Of a DNA stretch of 64,000 nt, positions 46,880 through 58,024 are shown in pieces. A program made the position numbers and the translations under genes. The notes beneath the pieces are model-generated. The model was not told the origin of the DNA and did not search any database. It saw only the letters and a list, made by a program, of their open reading frames with translations. The number at the start of each line of letters is the position of its first letter. Position 1 is the first letter of the stretch. Origin of the DNA: Gigaspora margarita (taxonomy: Eukaryota; Glomeromycota; Glomeromycetes; Diversisporales; Gigasporaceae); assembly GCA_009809945.1 (NCBI GenBank), contig WTPW01000199.1, forward strand, positions 46,820 to 110,819, written 5' to 3'.

Positions 46880-47242
46880 TTTGTTGATAAAAACGATAGG
46901 GTTGCAACTGTTCTGCTACACTTTTGAATTGTGTTTGGTTTATCATTATTGTCGATAATAGGCAATATGTTACTTCAGTAGTGTTACTAGGTACCAGTAT
47001 TTTAATTTCTTACAGAAGCATTTCTGTCTCATTATTATCTTCAGAGAATTTGTCATCACTCTTACTTAATTCATCCTCATATTTTTTTTAATTAATCCAG
47101 TTAGTTTTTCTTGCAATATTTTCAATGAATGCAAATCATAAATGAGAGATTCTTCATCCAAAACTGTTTGTTTGATGCCAACATTAGATTCTTGATTAAA
47201 TTCATCTTTAAAATCTAATAAATCTTCAAATAAGTATTCCAT
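46880..47242 (-). pseudogene. Hypothetical acidic protein, frameshifted
   Basis: An ATG at 47242 (minus) opens MEYLFEDLLDFKDEFNQES and continues with VLDEESLIYDLHSLKILQ to an A-run, where the frame stops. Shifting by one base at the A-run gives YEDELSKSDDKFSEDNNET, then a TAA, then VAEQLQPYRFYQQK. The text is acidic and protein-like, with a plausible coiled or helical N terminus. I recognise no domain. Acidic N-terminal segments like this precede DNA-binding domains in some transposon genes, but that is speculation. Confidence 0.35.
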
Positions 47243-47703
47243 GTTATAATTTTAACTACTGTGTTTTTTTTTAAAAAAAAGTTTGTAATTATCAAAACAA
47301 ATTAATGGAGCTTGAAAGTTTAAATCATCTTTTATATGATAAAATGATTAGACTAAATTTTTATAGTAGATAAGGATGAGATTGCCAATATAACCAAGAT
47401 TATGATGAAATATATTTTATTGAGAAAAACAAACAAAATACTTATAATAGTGACAATTATCTTTTTCTAGAAAATTCACTTTATTCAACTTTTAATAATT
47501 ATGTAATTGTACAAATTTAAATATTTAGTAAAAATTTTTATATTTTATTTAAAAAAAATTATTTCAATAATAATTATCTTAAATTATAAAGTACATAAAT
47601 TTTAAATAAACTATATTTGCACTCGTGGCTAAATTATAACTTGTGACCCATCTTGATCACACTATAATACACCTTTCCACTTTTCAATAAAAATGTATTA
47701 TCA

Positions 47704-47830
47704 AATTCGAAGTGCTCACCTTCACAGATCTATTCAAATTCAAAACGCCCACCACAAATCTCCTCAAATTCGAAACATTCACCTTCACAGATCTCCTCAA
47801 AATCAAAACACCCAACTTCACAAATCTAAT
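47704..47830. repeat. Tandem repeat, about 33-bp unit
   Basis: Four units of CAAATTCGAAGTGCTCACC followed by TTCACAGATCTCCT, each slightly different. It lies about 0.9 kb upstream of the F-box gene. 47250-47700 holds no recognised feature. Confidence 0.65.
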
Positions 47831-48640
47831 TTTCTAAAATTACTGGCTTTCTATATCAAGCTCCAAATATAAAATTCGTTATTAGTTATAGAAATGGAGG
47901 AAAGAGAATAGAGAAGAATAAAACAACAACTTTTATTTTTTGATCATTATAGAAGTTGATTGCAATAATAAGTTGGTCTGGCAAAAACACCAAAAAAATT
48001 TTACATTCCGCAATTGTTAAAGCCATTACCATGTTATATAATATAGAACAATGAACGTCTTTTAGAGGCCACATTCTTCTCGGGTTTATTTGTATCGTAT
48101 TTAAACCTACAAATACAACTACAACTTTCTGAATTGTCAAAATGCATGAGTGCAGTTTCCTTTTTTAGAAACCCTTGAAATAAATGATGAAAATTCAGAA
48201 ATTGGCCCATCATGTGTATGTCGATCACTCAAATTTCACCCCGTGATCTGCTATATCAATTTCGAAGCAACAATTGATGTTTGAAATTTTATAATTTTTG
48301 AGGTATAAGTGGATCAATTCTTTTAATTTTTATGGCATCTAAAATAGCACCAGAAATATATTTTTATTCTATAGACTCTGATACAGTATGTCCCCAAGAA
48401 ATAATTGTTGTATGATTATTCACTTATCGGAGTATTTTATATGGTTAATCAAACTTTTAACGCTCTGATAGTAAAATTGGAAGAAAAAATAGGGTATCCA
48501 TGTGGATCTTAGTAAGGTTTATATTTTAAATTGAGACCCCAAAAATTTTAGCATCGTCTGATTTAGAATCACTGTTATTGTTTCTTTTTTCACTACATAC
48601 GTGTAGGGTGGTTGTCTTCCTTTTTTGGGTTTGTATCACT
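47831..48640. other. Gene-free stretch upstream of the F-box gene
   Basis: Minus-strand frames at 47886-48228 include HFDNSESCSCICRF, and 48330-48420 reads ISWGHTVSESIE. These are protein-like but isolated, frame-broken and unrecognised. They may be remnants of a decayed gene on the minus strand. Confidence 0.25.
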
Positions 48641-48652
48641 CGCACAAAATCC

Positions 48653-48662
48653 CCTATTTATA
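48653..48662 (+). promoter_or_regulatory. Candidate TATA-like element of the F-box gene
   Basis: CTATTTATAAG lies about 60 bp before the ATG at 48719. It is the only TATAA-type word at a suitable distance with a less A/T-rich surround. Inference from position only. Confidence 0.3.
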
Positions 48663-48718
48663 AGCTCTGTTACCTAAATTTTCCTAAAGTCGCATTGTTA
48701 ACAAAACATACGTAATTC

Positions 48719-50254
48719 ATGGCATCAAAAATACTCATGGGCGATATACCCGAATTAATGGAAAATATTTTTGATAATTTGAAGAATGAATATTATTCCT
48801 TATATTCGTGCTCACTTGTGAACCGATATTGGTGCAAAATATCAATTCCTATTCTTTGGGAAGATCCATTTTCATTTGAACAACCATTTACACCTGATAA
48901 TAGACTTCAAAATCCATCATTTATTTCTAAATATTTTTCATCACTTGATGAAGACGAGAAATTCATGTTAGAAGAATATGTGATAAATCCTGAATTTTCC
49001 AAAACTCTATTTGATTATACAAAATTTCTTAAGGTTCTCAATTTATTTTGTCTAGAAATTTTGGTAGGAGAATGGATTGACCTTCAGCTTAATGATTCGA
49101 AACCACCTTCCGATCCATCGATATATAATATAACCAATTTATTATTGAAATTATTCATTAAAAATGGTGCCTCTTTACGCAAATTACATTTAAATTTTTC
49201 TGATCATACAAAAATTTTGCCAGAGACATTTTACTTTCTAGGACAAAATGTGCAATTTTTCTCACAAATTCAAGAATTATCATTATGTATAATATCTGAT
49301 TTCAGCACTGAAGATGCTATTGGATTTTTAAGAATCTTGGCAGCAAACACTACAAAAATCAGTTCCTTGAAATTTGTCGAATTTTATTCTCATTATGATC
49401 CACAAGTATATCGTGCACTTATAAACATTATTAAATCACAAGAGCAACTTTTGTATTTCAACATATTTGATGGTGAAGATTTTCCTGAAAAAAATTACCA
49501 CGGTATTATTTCGGCTTTGGAGAGTCAAAAAAATTCATTAAGAGAACTTATAATAAAACATTGTATTTGTAATGAGGAGTTCAAGGTTCTTAAGACTTCT
49601 GAAAATTTAGAAATTCTTCGTATCAAGTATTGCACAAAATTGTTGACATTATCAGATTATAAACTTAGCACTTTAGAGATAGTTGATCGTCCCATTGATG
49701 CATCGAAAATAGTATTAATTTTAGAAAAATCAGGCACATTATTACAACGGTTAAAACTTGAATCAGAAAATGAAATGATTTTAGAACAATCGTTATTACT
49801 AGAAACACTTAGATCTTTCTGCCCAAACATTATATATCTTGAAATTTTGAATTTTAAATTTTCATCAAAATTTTCAGATCTTATTAGTAATTTGCAAAAT
49901 CTTCAATTTCTCTCATTATGGTGTTTCTGGAGTATTGATGACATCACACCTGAACAAGAACTAGTTTCACAATTTGCAGAAAGATTACCGTTAACTTTGC
50001 AGTATCTTGACTTAAGAAATTCTTGTTTAAGTTCATATACTGATATTTTGCTCAATAATTGTTATTCACCTTTAAACAAGTTATTAGTTGATATCCTTCA
50101 TAAAGAAAAACAAGTTAAGGCGATAATCGAATTCTGCAAACGAAAAAAAACTTTGAATTATGTTGGTGTAAATATATTGGTTGATAAATTTAGAAAAGAA
50201 TTAGAAGAATATGTTATATTAAGACCACGTTATCGTATTGTTGTTAATTTTTAA
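48719..50254 (+). CDS. F-box protein with LRR-like region, 511 aa
   Basis: Uninterrupted 511-codon frame from ATG (48719) to TAA, with no introns. The N terminus (MGDIPELMENIFDNLKNEYY, then SLYSCSLVNRYWCKISIPILW) is a clear F-box at about residues 7-50. It should bind Skp1 in an SCF-type ubiquitin ligase. The remainder shows repeated leucine-rich segments (for example LRKLHLNFSD, IQELSLCII, LEILRIKYC, LQFLSLWCF, LQYLDLRNS) consistent with a degenerate LRR substrate-recognition region. It has no membrane segment or signal peptide. Glomeromycotina carry very large, fast-evolving F-box families, and this is probably one such member. The target is unknown. Codons are strongly A/T-ending like the rest of the window. 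AATAAA-type signals follow at about 50355. Confidence 0.93.
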   Translation: MASKILMGDIPELMENIFDNLKNEYYSLYSCSLVNRYWCKISIPILWEDPFSFEQPFTPDNRLQNPSFISKYFSSLDEDEKFMLEEYVINPEFSKTLFDYTKFLKVLNLFCLEILVGEWIDLQLNDSKPPSDPSIYNITNLLLKLFIKNGASLRKLHLNFSDHTKILPETFYFLGQNVQFFSQIQELSLCIISDFSTEDAIGFLRILAANTTKISSLKFVEFYSHYDPQVYRALINIIKSQEQLLYFNIFDGEDFPEKNYHGIISALESQKNSLRELIIKHCICNEEFKVLKTSENLEILRIKYCTKLLTLSDYKLSTLEIVDRPIDASKIVLILEKSGTLLQRLKLESENEMILEQSLLLETLRSFCPNIIYLEILNFKFSSKFSDLISNLQNLQFLSLWCFWSIDDITPEQELVSQFAERLPLTLQYLDLRNSCLSSYTDILLNNCYSPLNKLLVDILHKEKQVKAIIEFCKRKKTLNYVGVNILVDKFRKELEEYVILRPRYRIVVNF

Positions 50255-50599
50255 TTTCTATAAATTTTTTTTTAAAATTAATTTGTAGACAAGATAGCTT
50301 CATTTATAAAATTTAATAATTATAATAGCTGTAATATTTGTTATAGTTTAATACAATAAATAAAATCCAATGAATTTAGTAATATGATGTGTTGTAACCA
50401 TGGGAAAGACTTGGCTAACGTGAGATCAAATTTGCTCAGAGTTACAAGCATTGGTTATGCGGGATGGATGGATTCGGAATTTATGTTATGAGTTATTAAG
50501 GAATGTATTTACTTTATATTTATTTATCTCATCATCATATAATCATCATATCATCATCTCTATCATATTCATAACATTCTAAATAGTTATAGTCTGAAG

Positions 50600-50705
50600 C
50601 CAAGATCTGTGATCTCAAACTAAGATCCATGGTCCTAGACCAAGCAAGATTTGTTGTCCAACCAATATCGGTGGTCTTGAACCAAGATTCACGGTCCAAA
50701 CCCAT
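50600..50705. repeat. Tandem repeat, about 20-25-bp unit
   Basis: CCAAGATCTGTGATCTC, CTAAGATCCATGGTCCTAGA, CCAAGCAAGATTTGTTGTCC, CCAATATCGGTGGTCTTGAA and CCAAGATTCACGGTCC are five successive degenerate copies. It lies downstream of the F-box gene. 50260-50600 has the 3' flank only. Confidence 0.6.
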
Positions 50706-50739
50706 GCAATAGTATTTAAAATGCCAGTCTAAAAAATTT

Positions 50740-50930
50740 CGCTAGCCAATCAGATTTCGAGATCAGGTGTAACGTGAAATAAAGTTCAATAAACAAAAAT
50801 AAATGAAAAATCGCCTATAACACCTATGAAATTGCCGTTTACGTACTAATAAAAAGTTTTCCTTGCAAAATTTTGTATAATATAGCCTTTAACCCCAAAT
50901 TACTAGCAACACCCTAACCCTAACATAATA
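50740..50930. repeat. Dispersed repeat with CCCTAACCCTAA, related to 28690-28985
   Basis: Contains AATCAGAT...GATCAGGTGTAACGTG, TACTAATAAAAAGTTTTCCT, TTGCAAAATTTTGTATAATA and CACCCTAACCCTAAC. The same words occur in inverse order and complement at 28690-28985 and, in part, at 40290-40450. Ends not found. Confidence 0.45.
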
Positions 50931-51210
50931 GCGAAATTTTTTTTCTTAACGAAATTTTTTTTTAATGGGACCACATAATGTGCAAAATTTTTTAAACTGG
51001 CATTGCTAATCCCATAAACACAATCACAGCCATTCCATACAGTAGCGATAACAAATAAAGTAAGGAATACTATAATAATACAGTACAAAAATAGAACAAA
51101 GAAATTCGAACATAAAATTATCGTAATAATGGTTAAAATATTATTTTATTTATAATTAGTAGATCTAAATAAGTTCGTTAAAAGAAAATATTAGTTAAAG
51201 GATGAATATT

Positions 51211-51447
51211 TTATAATAAATGAAATGGTTTTAAAGCTCTAGTTATATTATATAATTTTTTGTTTAATAAATTTTTATATTCATACCAAAGAATTCTTGT
51301 GAATATATTGTATAAAAATATATTGTCTAGCATTTGTTTTTTTTGATTAGATTCGAAAGAATTGTAAATTGTATTAATCTGAAATTTCAAATTTTTAAAG
51401 ATTTGATTGTTATCAAATCGTTCAAGACAGTATTTACTGATTCTCAT
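51211..51447 (-). CDS. Hypothetical 78-aa ATG-started frame, doubtful
   Basis: The frame reads MRISKYCLERFDNNQIF and is rich in N, K, Y and F. It starts at a true ATG and has a mixed, protein-like composition, but no domain is visible. The surrounding 50930-52440 has no other gene. It may be chance in A/T-rich DNA or a gene fragment. Confidence 0.2.
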   Translation of the reverse strand: MRISKYCLERFDNNQIFKNLKFQINTIYNSFESNQKKQMLDNIFLYNIFTRILWYEYKNLLNKKLYNITRALKPFHLL

Positions 51448-52490
51448 ATGATTATAGAAATGTGAATTAATCCGAAAAAAGAGAAATTCTTTATATATTT
51501 ACTAAATAGAAGAGCTTCTCATTAAATTTTTTCAATATAATATGTTCAATAGCTTGTTTGGTTACAATTTTATTGTCTATTACAAGCCATCTGAAAATCA
51601 ATTTTTTTGATTTCAAAAAATCATATTGCTATAATTATCATCATAACAAACTGCACAATCTACCGATGTCAAAATCTATCTCTTATATATTAAACCGAGT
51701 GTCAACCCAATTTCTGACGTCAAAACCAATCTTTTGTCTGTATGTGCAAGTAAGACTACTCCAAAAGCACCAAAAGCTAAGTATTACCTCATAATAACCA
51801 ATTAAACATTTTATTATCGACATGGTAGATCAAATGGTGTTGAACGTTTTATGCCCATTATTATTCTTGCAACAGAGTAGAATTAACAAACAGAATAATC
51901 ATATTTCATCATTATTTACTAATCTTTTACATATTTACAAAATTTTATCCTGGAAAAGCTACAAGAATCTACAAAGTTGAATGTGTATATGTTCGTTGAG
52001 TTAATAACATCGTAAACTAGGTCATTTTTTCAAGAAATGAACTTATAAAAATCTATACTAGTGTGTATATATTTATACCTATATGAATTAAAAAAAAAAT
52101 TGAAATTTCATTAGAAGAAAATTACTAAGTTTTGCAAATTTCAACTGCTAGGATTATTAACAAGATTATGATGTGTTAAGTACATAATATATAAATATCT
52201 TATTTTATTACTTTCCCTTCATGTTAAAGGAAGATATACTAGAGTAAAATGTTGATTATTTAACTGAGCTATTAATTTTAGTTATAGAAAAGAAATACTG
52301 TATCATCGTATGTTAAGAGATTATATGTTTTAATGTGGGGAACATAGTTTATTTTTCGACAAACTCATATGATCATGAAAAAATTTCTTACTGTTATTTT
52401 TTTATGTGTTGTGACGTAATCATGTTTATTCAAATTAAAACTCAGCGGGCGACTCCCTACCAATCATGATCATAAATTGCGGATAACACC

Positions 52491-52571
52491 ATTATTGGGC
52501 AAATTGGTGAATACGGTAATTTGACAAATGATTGCCAAATTACCGTTATTCACAAATTTTTGCCCAATAAT
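52491..52571. ncRNA. 81-nt near-perfect hairpin
   Basis: ATTATTGGGCAAATTGGTGA and the following CGGTAATTTG pair with CAAATTACCG...TTTGCCCAATAAT across a 9-nt loop (ACAAATGATT region). There are only small bulges. It stands alone in non-repetitive DNA. It could be a small-RNA precursor-like hairpin or a tiny foldback transposon; nothing in sequence decides between these. Confidence 0.4.
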
Positions 52572-53404
52572 TGTTGATTAAAGACTGTACGTAAAATTGG
52601 TAAAATGTAACATACGTCAAATATAATTCAAGTATTTTTGAAAATAAAAAACTTTTTGTTAAAAAATAAAAATAAAAATAAAAAAATAAAAATAAAGTCT
52701 AATGGCTTTATTGTTTTTTTTTTTTATGGTTTCAAAGTGCCTAGTTTTGACATTTTTTTAAGTATGAAGGACATACAACAAATATGATTGTCTAGTTATT
52801 CTATAAAATCCGTCAAGATGCTTTGCCATTCATCCAATATATTTTTCAAGATTAACATGAAAACCAAAGCCTTAATATTTGGTTCTTAATACCTTAAATT
52901 AATTAAAGTTGAAATTATCGAGAGGTTGAATATTATATAGTTATTGTATGCGAAGTATGAAATAACAGTTTTATTCAATAATTTACCATTTCAGTTTACT
53001 CTTCTATTTATAAATATAGGATTTACTTTTTGTAATTTGTCATAAAAATAAAAAATTATTAAAAATAATGCAAATTGTAAGAATTCTATTGCAACTTCAA
53101 GCACTTGAAGTTACACGCCTAAAATTACCTGCTAACACGTGCAAGATGATCTAATTTCAGGGGTTAATTTCAATTTCAGGCACTTGAAGTTGGCAGTGGC
53201 ATGACAAATCAATTATCAGACTGTCTATCAATATTTATTGCTATTTTCAATTTAGTTGGATTTGATTAATATATGAAATTTTTAACTTTGAGTCCCGTAA
53301 GTCTTATGATTATCTCCTTCATATAAATTTATATTATTAAACTAAAGTTTGGACACCAAATCTAAGTATTGATCCCATATTAATCAATCAATTTATAAAA
53401 AAAA

Positions 53405-53632
53405 AATTAATTTACCGACGATTAATTCACCGACAGGTTTATTTCATGGACAGTATATTTTATCGACAGCTCATTTCAGAAAGTAATTCTAGTCATTATC
53501 GTTAGGTTATGTTTAAAACTAGAGTTAAAGTTAGTGCAATTTATATTAAATGAGCTGTTGGTGGAAATATGTTGTCTATGAAATGAACTTGTCCTGTAAA
53601 TTGTCTGTGAATTAATCATCTGTAAAATAAGC
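53405..53632. mobile_element. Imperfect inverted-repeat element
   Basis: TTTACCGACGATTAATTCAC at the left resembles the reverse complement of GTGAATTAATCATCTGTAAA at the right. CGACAGCTCATTT and AAATGAGCTGTTGG face each other near the centre. Arms of about 70-80 bp with several mismatches. Confidence 0.5.
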
Positions 53633-53639
53633 CTTGTCT

Positions 53640-55678
53640 TTGAACTATTGCATAATTTTGTGAAATTTGTAGATGTAAAGTGATTGTCGGTGAGTTAATT
53701 GGAACCGAATCATTTCCACACAAAAATATAATCCCATTCACATTATAACATTATCGAACTTTTTTTTATTCACATTAATTTTTATTCACTTAATTAAATC
53801 TTTTCATCCAAATTAATTTGTAAAGATTCTAATCGTTAAATTCATGAATATGCATTGTACAACTTCATTAACTTCGTTTTCTTTACGCCAATTAAATAGA
53901 TAAGCATTTATGCATCAAGATATTTGAATTCATTTTATTTAATTTTACTATGTAAATAGTAGAGAGATATTAATTCATTATTTATTCTGTGTATATAATG
54001 ATAAGTGAAAGTAAATATTTTAAATTGAAATATTTGAAGTAGATTATTCAAGATCGTAAATATTTACTATCAAATAACGCTTATCATTTCATTCAAATAA
54101 ATTAAGAAATATGAAAACCATTAATTTAATAACACTGTTCAAATTATTGTCACGCAATACAACTTTGTTTTTATATATATAATTATTAAAACAGATGGCA
54201 TATCATGTTCTAGTCAAAGCAATAAACATATTAACCTATATTGGAGAAGATTTTATATTTAATTACTTAAGAATAAATCTCTTTGGTTGACTCTTATCTA
54301 CTTTTTATATGTTTATTGGGCCTCAAATTGGAATCTAATTTTTTTATTAATTTGAAAAAAAAGAACTTTTATACATATTAGCAGATTGAGCATTTTTAAT
54401 TGTTGGATATTATAGTTACCCAAAATTTATAAGGTTGTTATAGATAGTACACTATTTGATAATATTTCTATTTATCAGAGCAATTATCACTACAGTACTA
54501 TGTTCTACACTATCTCAATAACTGCTATTTTAAGACAAGCGACTATGATACAAGTTATTACCAGACTGAATTACATGCTACTCCTATTATAGAAATAAGT
54601 TGCTGTGCGACGCTGTCACGCAAAACCAGGAACGGAAGAATTAATTGATCATATTTGAAGTTTTAAAAAATGAAATGTTTAACAGTTTACTAATAGTAAT
54701 TAATAAATTATGTATATTTTAGTTTTTTGTGTGTGGTGCAGAGATTGTATTTGATTGGGTTATATTATTAAAAGTTGAAATTTGATGTATTATTACATTA
54801 ATTATTTTAGTAGATTTTTGGGCATGTGCTAATATTATGTCTGTTTTTTTAGTGTTTATTGTTTAATTGTGTGTAAAAGTTAAATGTATTTGGTATGATA
54901 ATGAAATATGGTATAGGAAGCATTTTTATATAGAAAAAGCAATGTAATTGTAATTGTAAAATATTATATATATATATATATATATATATTTGAATATTTA
55001 GCTTTGTTTGACTAATAAATAGCATATTTAGTATTTGATCAGGTTTGGATCCTAAATTGATAATAAATTAACAATAATGAATCTATTACATTAAAGTTTA
55101 ATAGCTAATGCTTTTAAAAATGGTTTAATTTAAATATAGAATTAAATTTTAATAAATAGTCAAAACTTTGTGTTCAAAATATAATAGTTCAGGGTTAGAG
55201 AAAATTGGTATACAATAATAAAGAATTGAATAGGTGTTTTTTTTATTATATGATAAAATGATAATAATAGTACAGACAATTCCTTGATAATGGTTTTGAA
55301 TTATTTTTTAATTGTGTAGTTGCTTGTTATTAGACTTTTGATATTTTAATAGAATTTAGTTTAATTTAAGTTATGTAGTAAATATATGCAATCGTATAAT
55401 TTCAACTTTAATTATAATTGTTTTATTATGATATTTGTAAAGTTTTTTGCATAATTATATTAAAAGCAAATTTCAGTAAAGTGAAATGGAATAATTAGTA
55501 CAGAATTTGATTCAATGATCAAACTAGAACATGAAGTAGTAGTTGTCATTATTATTGTAAAAATTTTAAAAGTTTTTATTAAAAAGCTTTTAAATAAAAA
55601 TCTATTTGAATATTTATTATTTAATAATATTTCATATTTTTTTATAGTAAACAAAAGTTATTTATAGTTATATATGTT
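53640..55678. other. Gene-free stretch below the Helitron helicase
   Basis: No gene supported. A (TA)n microsatellite lies at about 54962-54990. A G/C-rich hairpin-prone word (GCGACGCTGTCACGC) at about 54608-54622 is unusual here and could be the 3' terminal hairpin of the Helitron to its right, but no CTRR end could be assigned. Confidence 0.35.
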
Positions 55679-57440
55679 TTATTGTTGAATATTTGGCCAA
55701 GTTTTTAGCTGAGCAGTTTTTTGTGCACATTCTTCAATACATAAAAATTCTGCCTGGAGTGCAGGAGATAACTGCATATTCAATAATGATTCATCAAATG
55801 GTTTTAGAATTAGCAAATCATCCAGCCTTTGTGCTCTGGAAAGCATTAAATATATATTATTTATGTGTTTGTCTGATAGATCAACAATTATTTTTTCAAG
55901 TGTGTGTCCTTGGGATTTGAAGTCTGTAAACACAAATACAGGTGCCTAAGGAAGTTGAAGACGATGAAATTTTCTGCAAATTTTAGATCCATCATGTTTC
56001 CAAATTGTGTATGTACACGGATGCTTAATAGGGTAAATAGGTACATAATTAGGAGAAAGATTTTCATAGGCACCAGGTGCTTTACCAATTAATTCAATAA
56101 TAACATATTTTGGTAGAGTTTCTAGTATTATAGAATTTTCATGAAATAATGAAGTATTAATAGAACTTTTATTATATACAATTTGTTGAAGAATTCCTAG
56201 TGAGCTATTTGCTAAATTATTATTCGTACAGATATTGGCTGTTATTACAACCTTCATATTATTTGATAATGGCAAAATTCCAGATAGTGCATTTTCTTTA
56301 GTGTCTGAAGTTGATAAGAATGAGCCAGATATTTTCAGTAAGATTTTTTGATTATAAGAGTCCTGTGCACATGAGTAAATAATAGGTTGATTATTAAAAT
56401 TAGCAAGTTCTTTTGTAGCATCAAAATTAAGCTGAACACAAAGATCATTTCTTGTTACTAAAAATGTTGCATTTTTCTATTCCTGAGAGTTAACTCTATT
56501 ACCTCTAAGAATTCTTGATTGTAAAGCTTCTATTTGAACTTTTGTAAGATTTTTATTGTGCATATTTTCAAGAATTTTAGCATAAAAAGGGTCATTTATT
56601 TGTCATATTAAAGTTTTTAATTGAATAGCATGTTTGGTATTTAACCAAAGATTTCTTCCTATTGTATTAATAACTGTTTGAGAATCAATTGATAAATAGT
56701 TATTGTTATATTTTCTTTTTGTATTTTTTGATGCTATGGGATTAGGTATAGAGGTAATTTTATTTATTTTATTCGGCATATATAATGCTACATCTAAAAT
56801 GGGTGGTAATTGCATAAAATCTCCAGAAAACAGAATATTTATTCCTGCAAATGGTGTGGAATCATTTGTTGCTTTTATTTTTTTTTGTAAAATCATGAAA
56901 TTGAGCAAGAACTTTTTGTCCAATCATAGAAATTTCATCTATTATAGCATATTCTATTTTAGACCAAAATTCTTGGAGTTGACGTAAAGATTCACCTGAT
57001 AATTTGAATAATTATTTCCATATACATTAAAACCAAATCCATATGCTAAATGCATAGTACTTCCACATATATTTACTGCAGCAATTCCAGTAGGTGCCAA
57101 AATAATAAGTGAGTTATGTTGCAAAGTGTGCTTAAAGTAGGAGCAAATTGCATGGATAACTCTAGATTTACCAGTTCCACTGGCACCAGTAAGATGAAGT
57201 AGTAGTTGTAATGGTTTATTTTTGCATATTGGTTTATTTCTTTGATGATGGTCACAAAAAAGAAATATGCCTTTTTTTGTTCATCATTTAAATCAGATGC
57301 AAATTTTTCTAATTTATTAGTATTTTTTTCTATTAAATTAATATTTAGAGACATGTTTTTATTTATATTATGTTGAAGACTTGTGTAAATATTTAGTAGT
57401 TCAGTATCTTTATAAGTAGGTTTATTATTTTGTAATATTG
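55679..57440 (-). pseudogene. Helitron PIF1-like helicase portion
   Basis: Sub-feature of the Helitron. Pieces 57354-57073, 56923-56603, 56275-55946 and 55933-55679 read in order and are linked by frameshifts near 57215, 57003 and 56895, with in-frame stops between later pieces. The domain is SF1B PIF1 type: LNDEQKKAYFF lead-in, Walker A, an LAPTGIAAVNI segment, Walker B, FSGDFMQLPP, VITANICTNN, then KSQGHTLEK and the terminal ALQAEFLC text. Length and motif order match fungal Helitron helicases. Confidence 0.88.
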
Positions 57441-57469
57441 TTTTTCGAGAGGTAATTGTAGTTTGCTAT

Positions 57470-57806
57470 TTTTTTTTTTTTTTTTTTTTTATTAATATAA
57501 TGTCATAGTAGAAACTTTGTTACAGCAGCCTTAAATTAATCCTAAGATTAATAGTCTCTTTGTTATCAAGTAGAGATAGGTGAGGGGTCAGATAAGTTCT
57601 TGGACCAGGCTGACAAATTCCTCCAACCTGAAAACTAGTTGAAGTAAAGAGATATGGCTATAGAAAAATTCTATGGTAAAGATTTCTAACTACATTTGTG
57701 CTACAGGGCACCCAACGTGACATTACACCTCCTATTTCCTATTTTATACTATTATTAATTTAAACTAATAAAATAAATCTAGTTAGAATAGGTTGGAGAG
57801 AACCTA
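57470..57806 (-). mobile_element. SINE-like retroposon with poly(A) tail
   Basis: Read on the minus strand, a roughly 315-bp non-coding body (containing GTGTAATGTCACGTTGGGTG and CACCTATCTCTACTTGATAA) ends in an A run, seen as about 21 T on the plus strand at 57470-57490. TTGCTAT flanks it on both sides (57463-57469 and 57807-57813). A short duplication plus 3' A-tail is the signature of LINE-driven retroposition. Removing the element rejoins the Helitron frame. Whether the head derives from a tRNA could not be judged. Confidence 0.65.
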
Positions 57807-58024
57807 TTGCTATATTTTTAGTTGGTTATCATCATTAATATTACTTGGATGTAATATTTCAGATTCAGGGCAAGCTAATAAATTAATTTTATCTAGTGAT
57901 ATACATGGTTTTAAAAAAAATCTGCCTCTAATTTGTAAAAAAATTCATTGTATCATCAACTATTTTAATATTTTTAAAACCAGATTTAATAATTGTTCTG
58001 GGATCAAATTTTGATATATTTTTA

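Noticed and set aside
54608..54622. G/C-rich hairpin as the Helitron 3' terminus
   Set aside because: Position and orientation are plausible, but no CTRR end follows at the expected distance and no AT insertion site could be shown.
55693..57000. Plus-strand frames opposite the Helitron helicase (55693-55920, 55904-56092, 56703-56987)
   Set aside because: They are antisense shadows of the helicase text, which shows Walker A, Walker B and later motifs in order.
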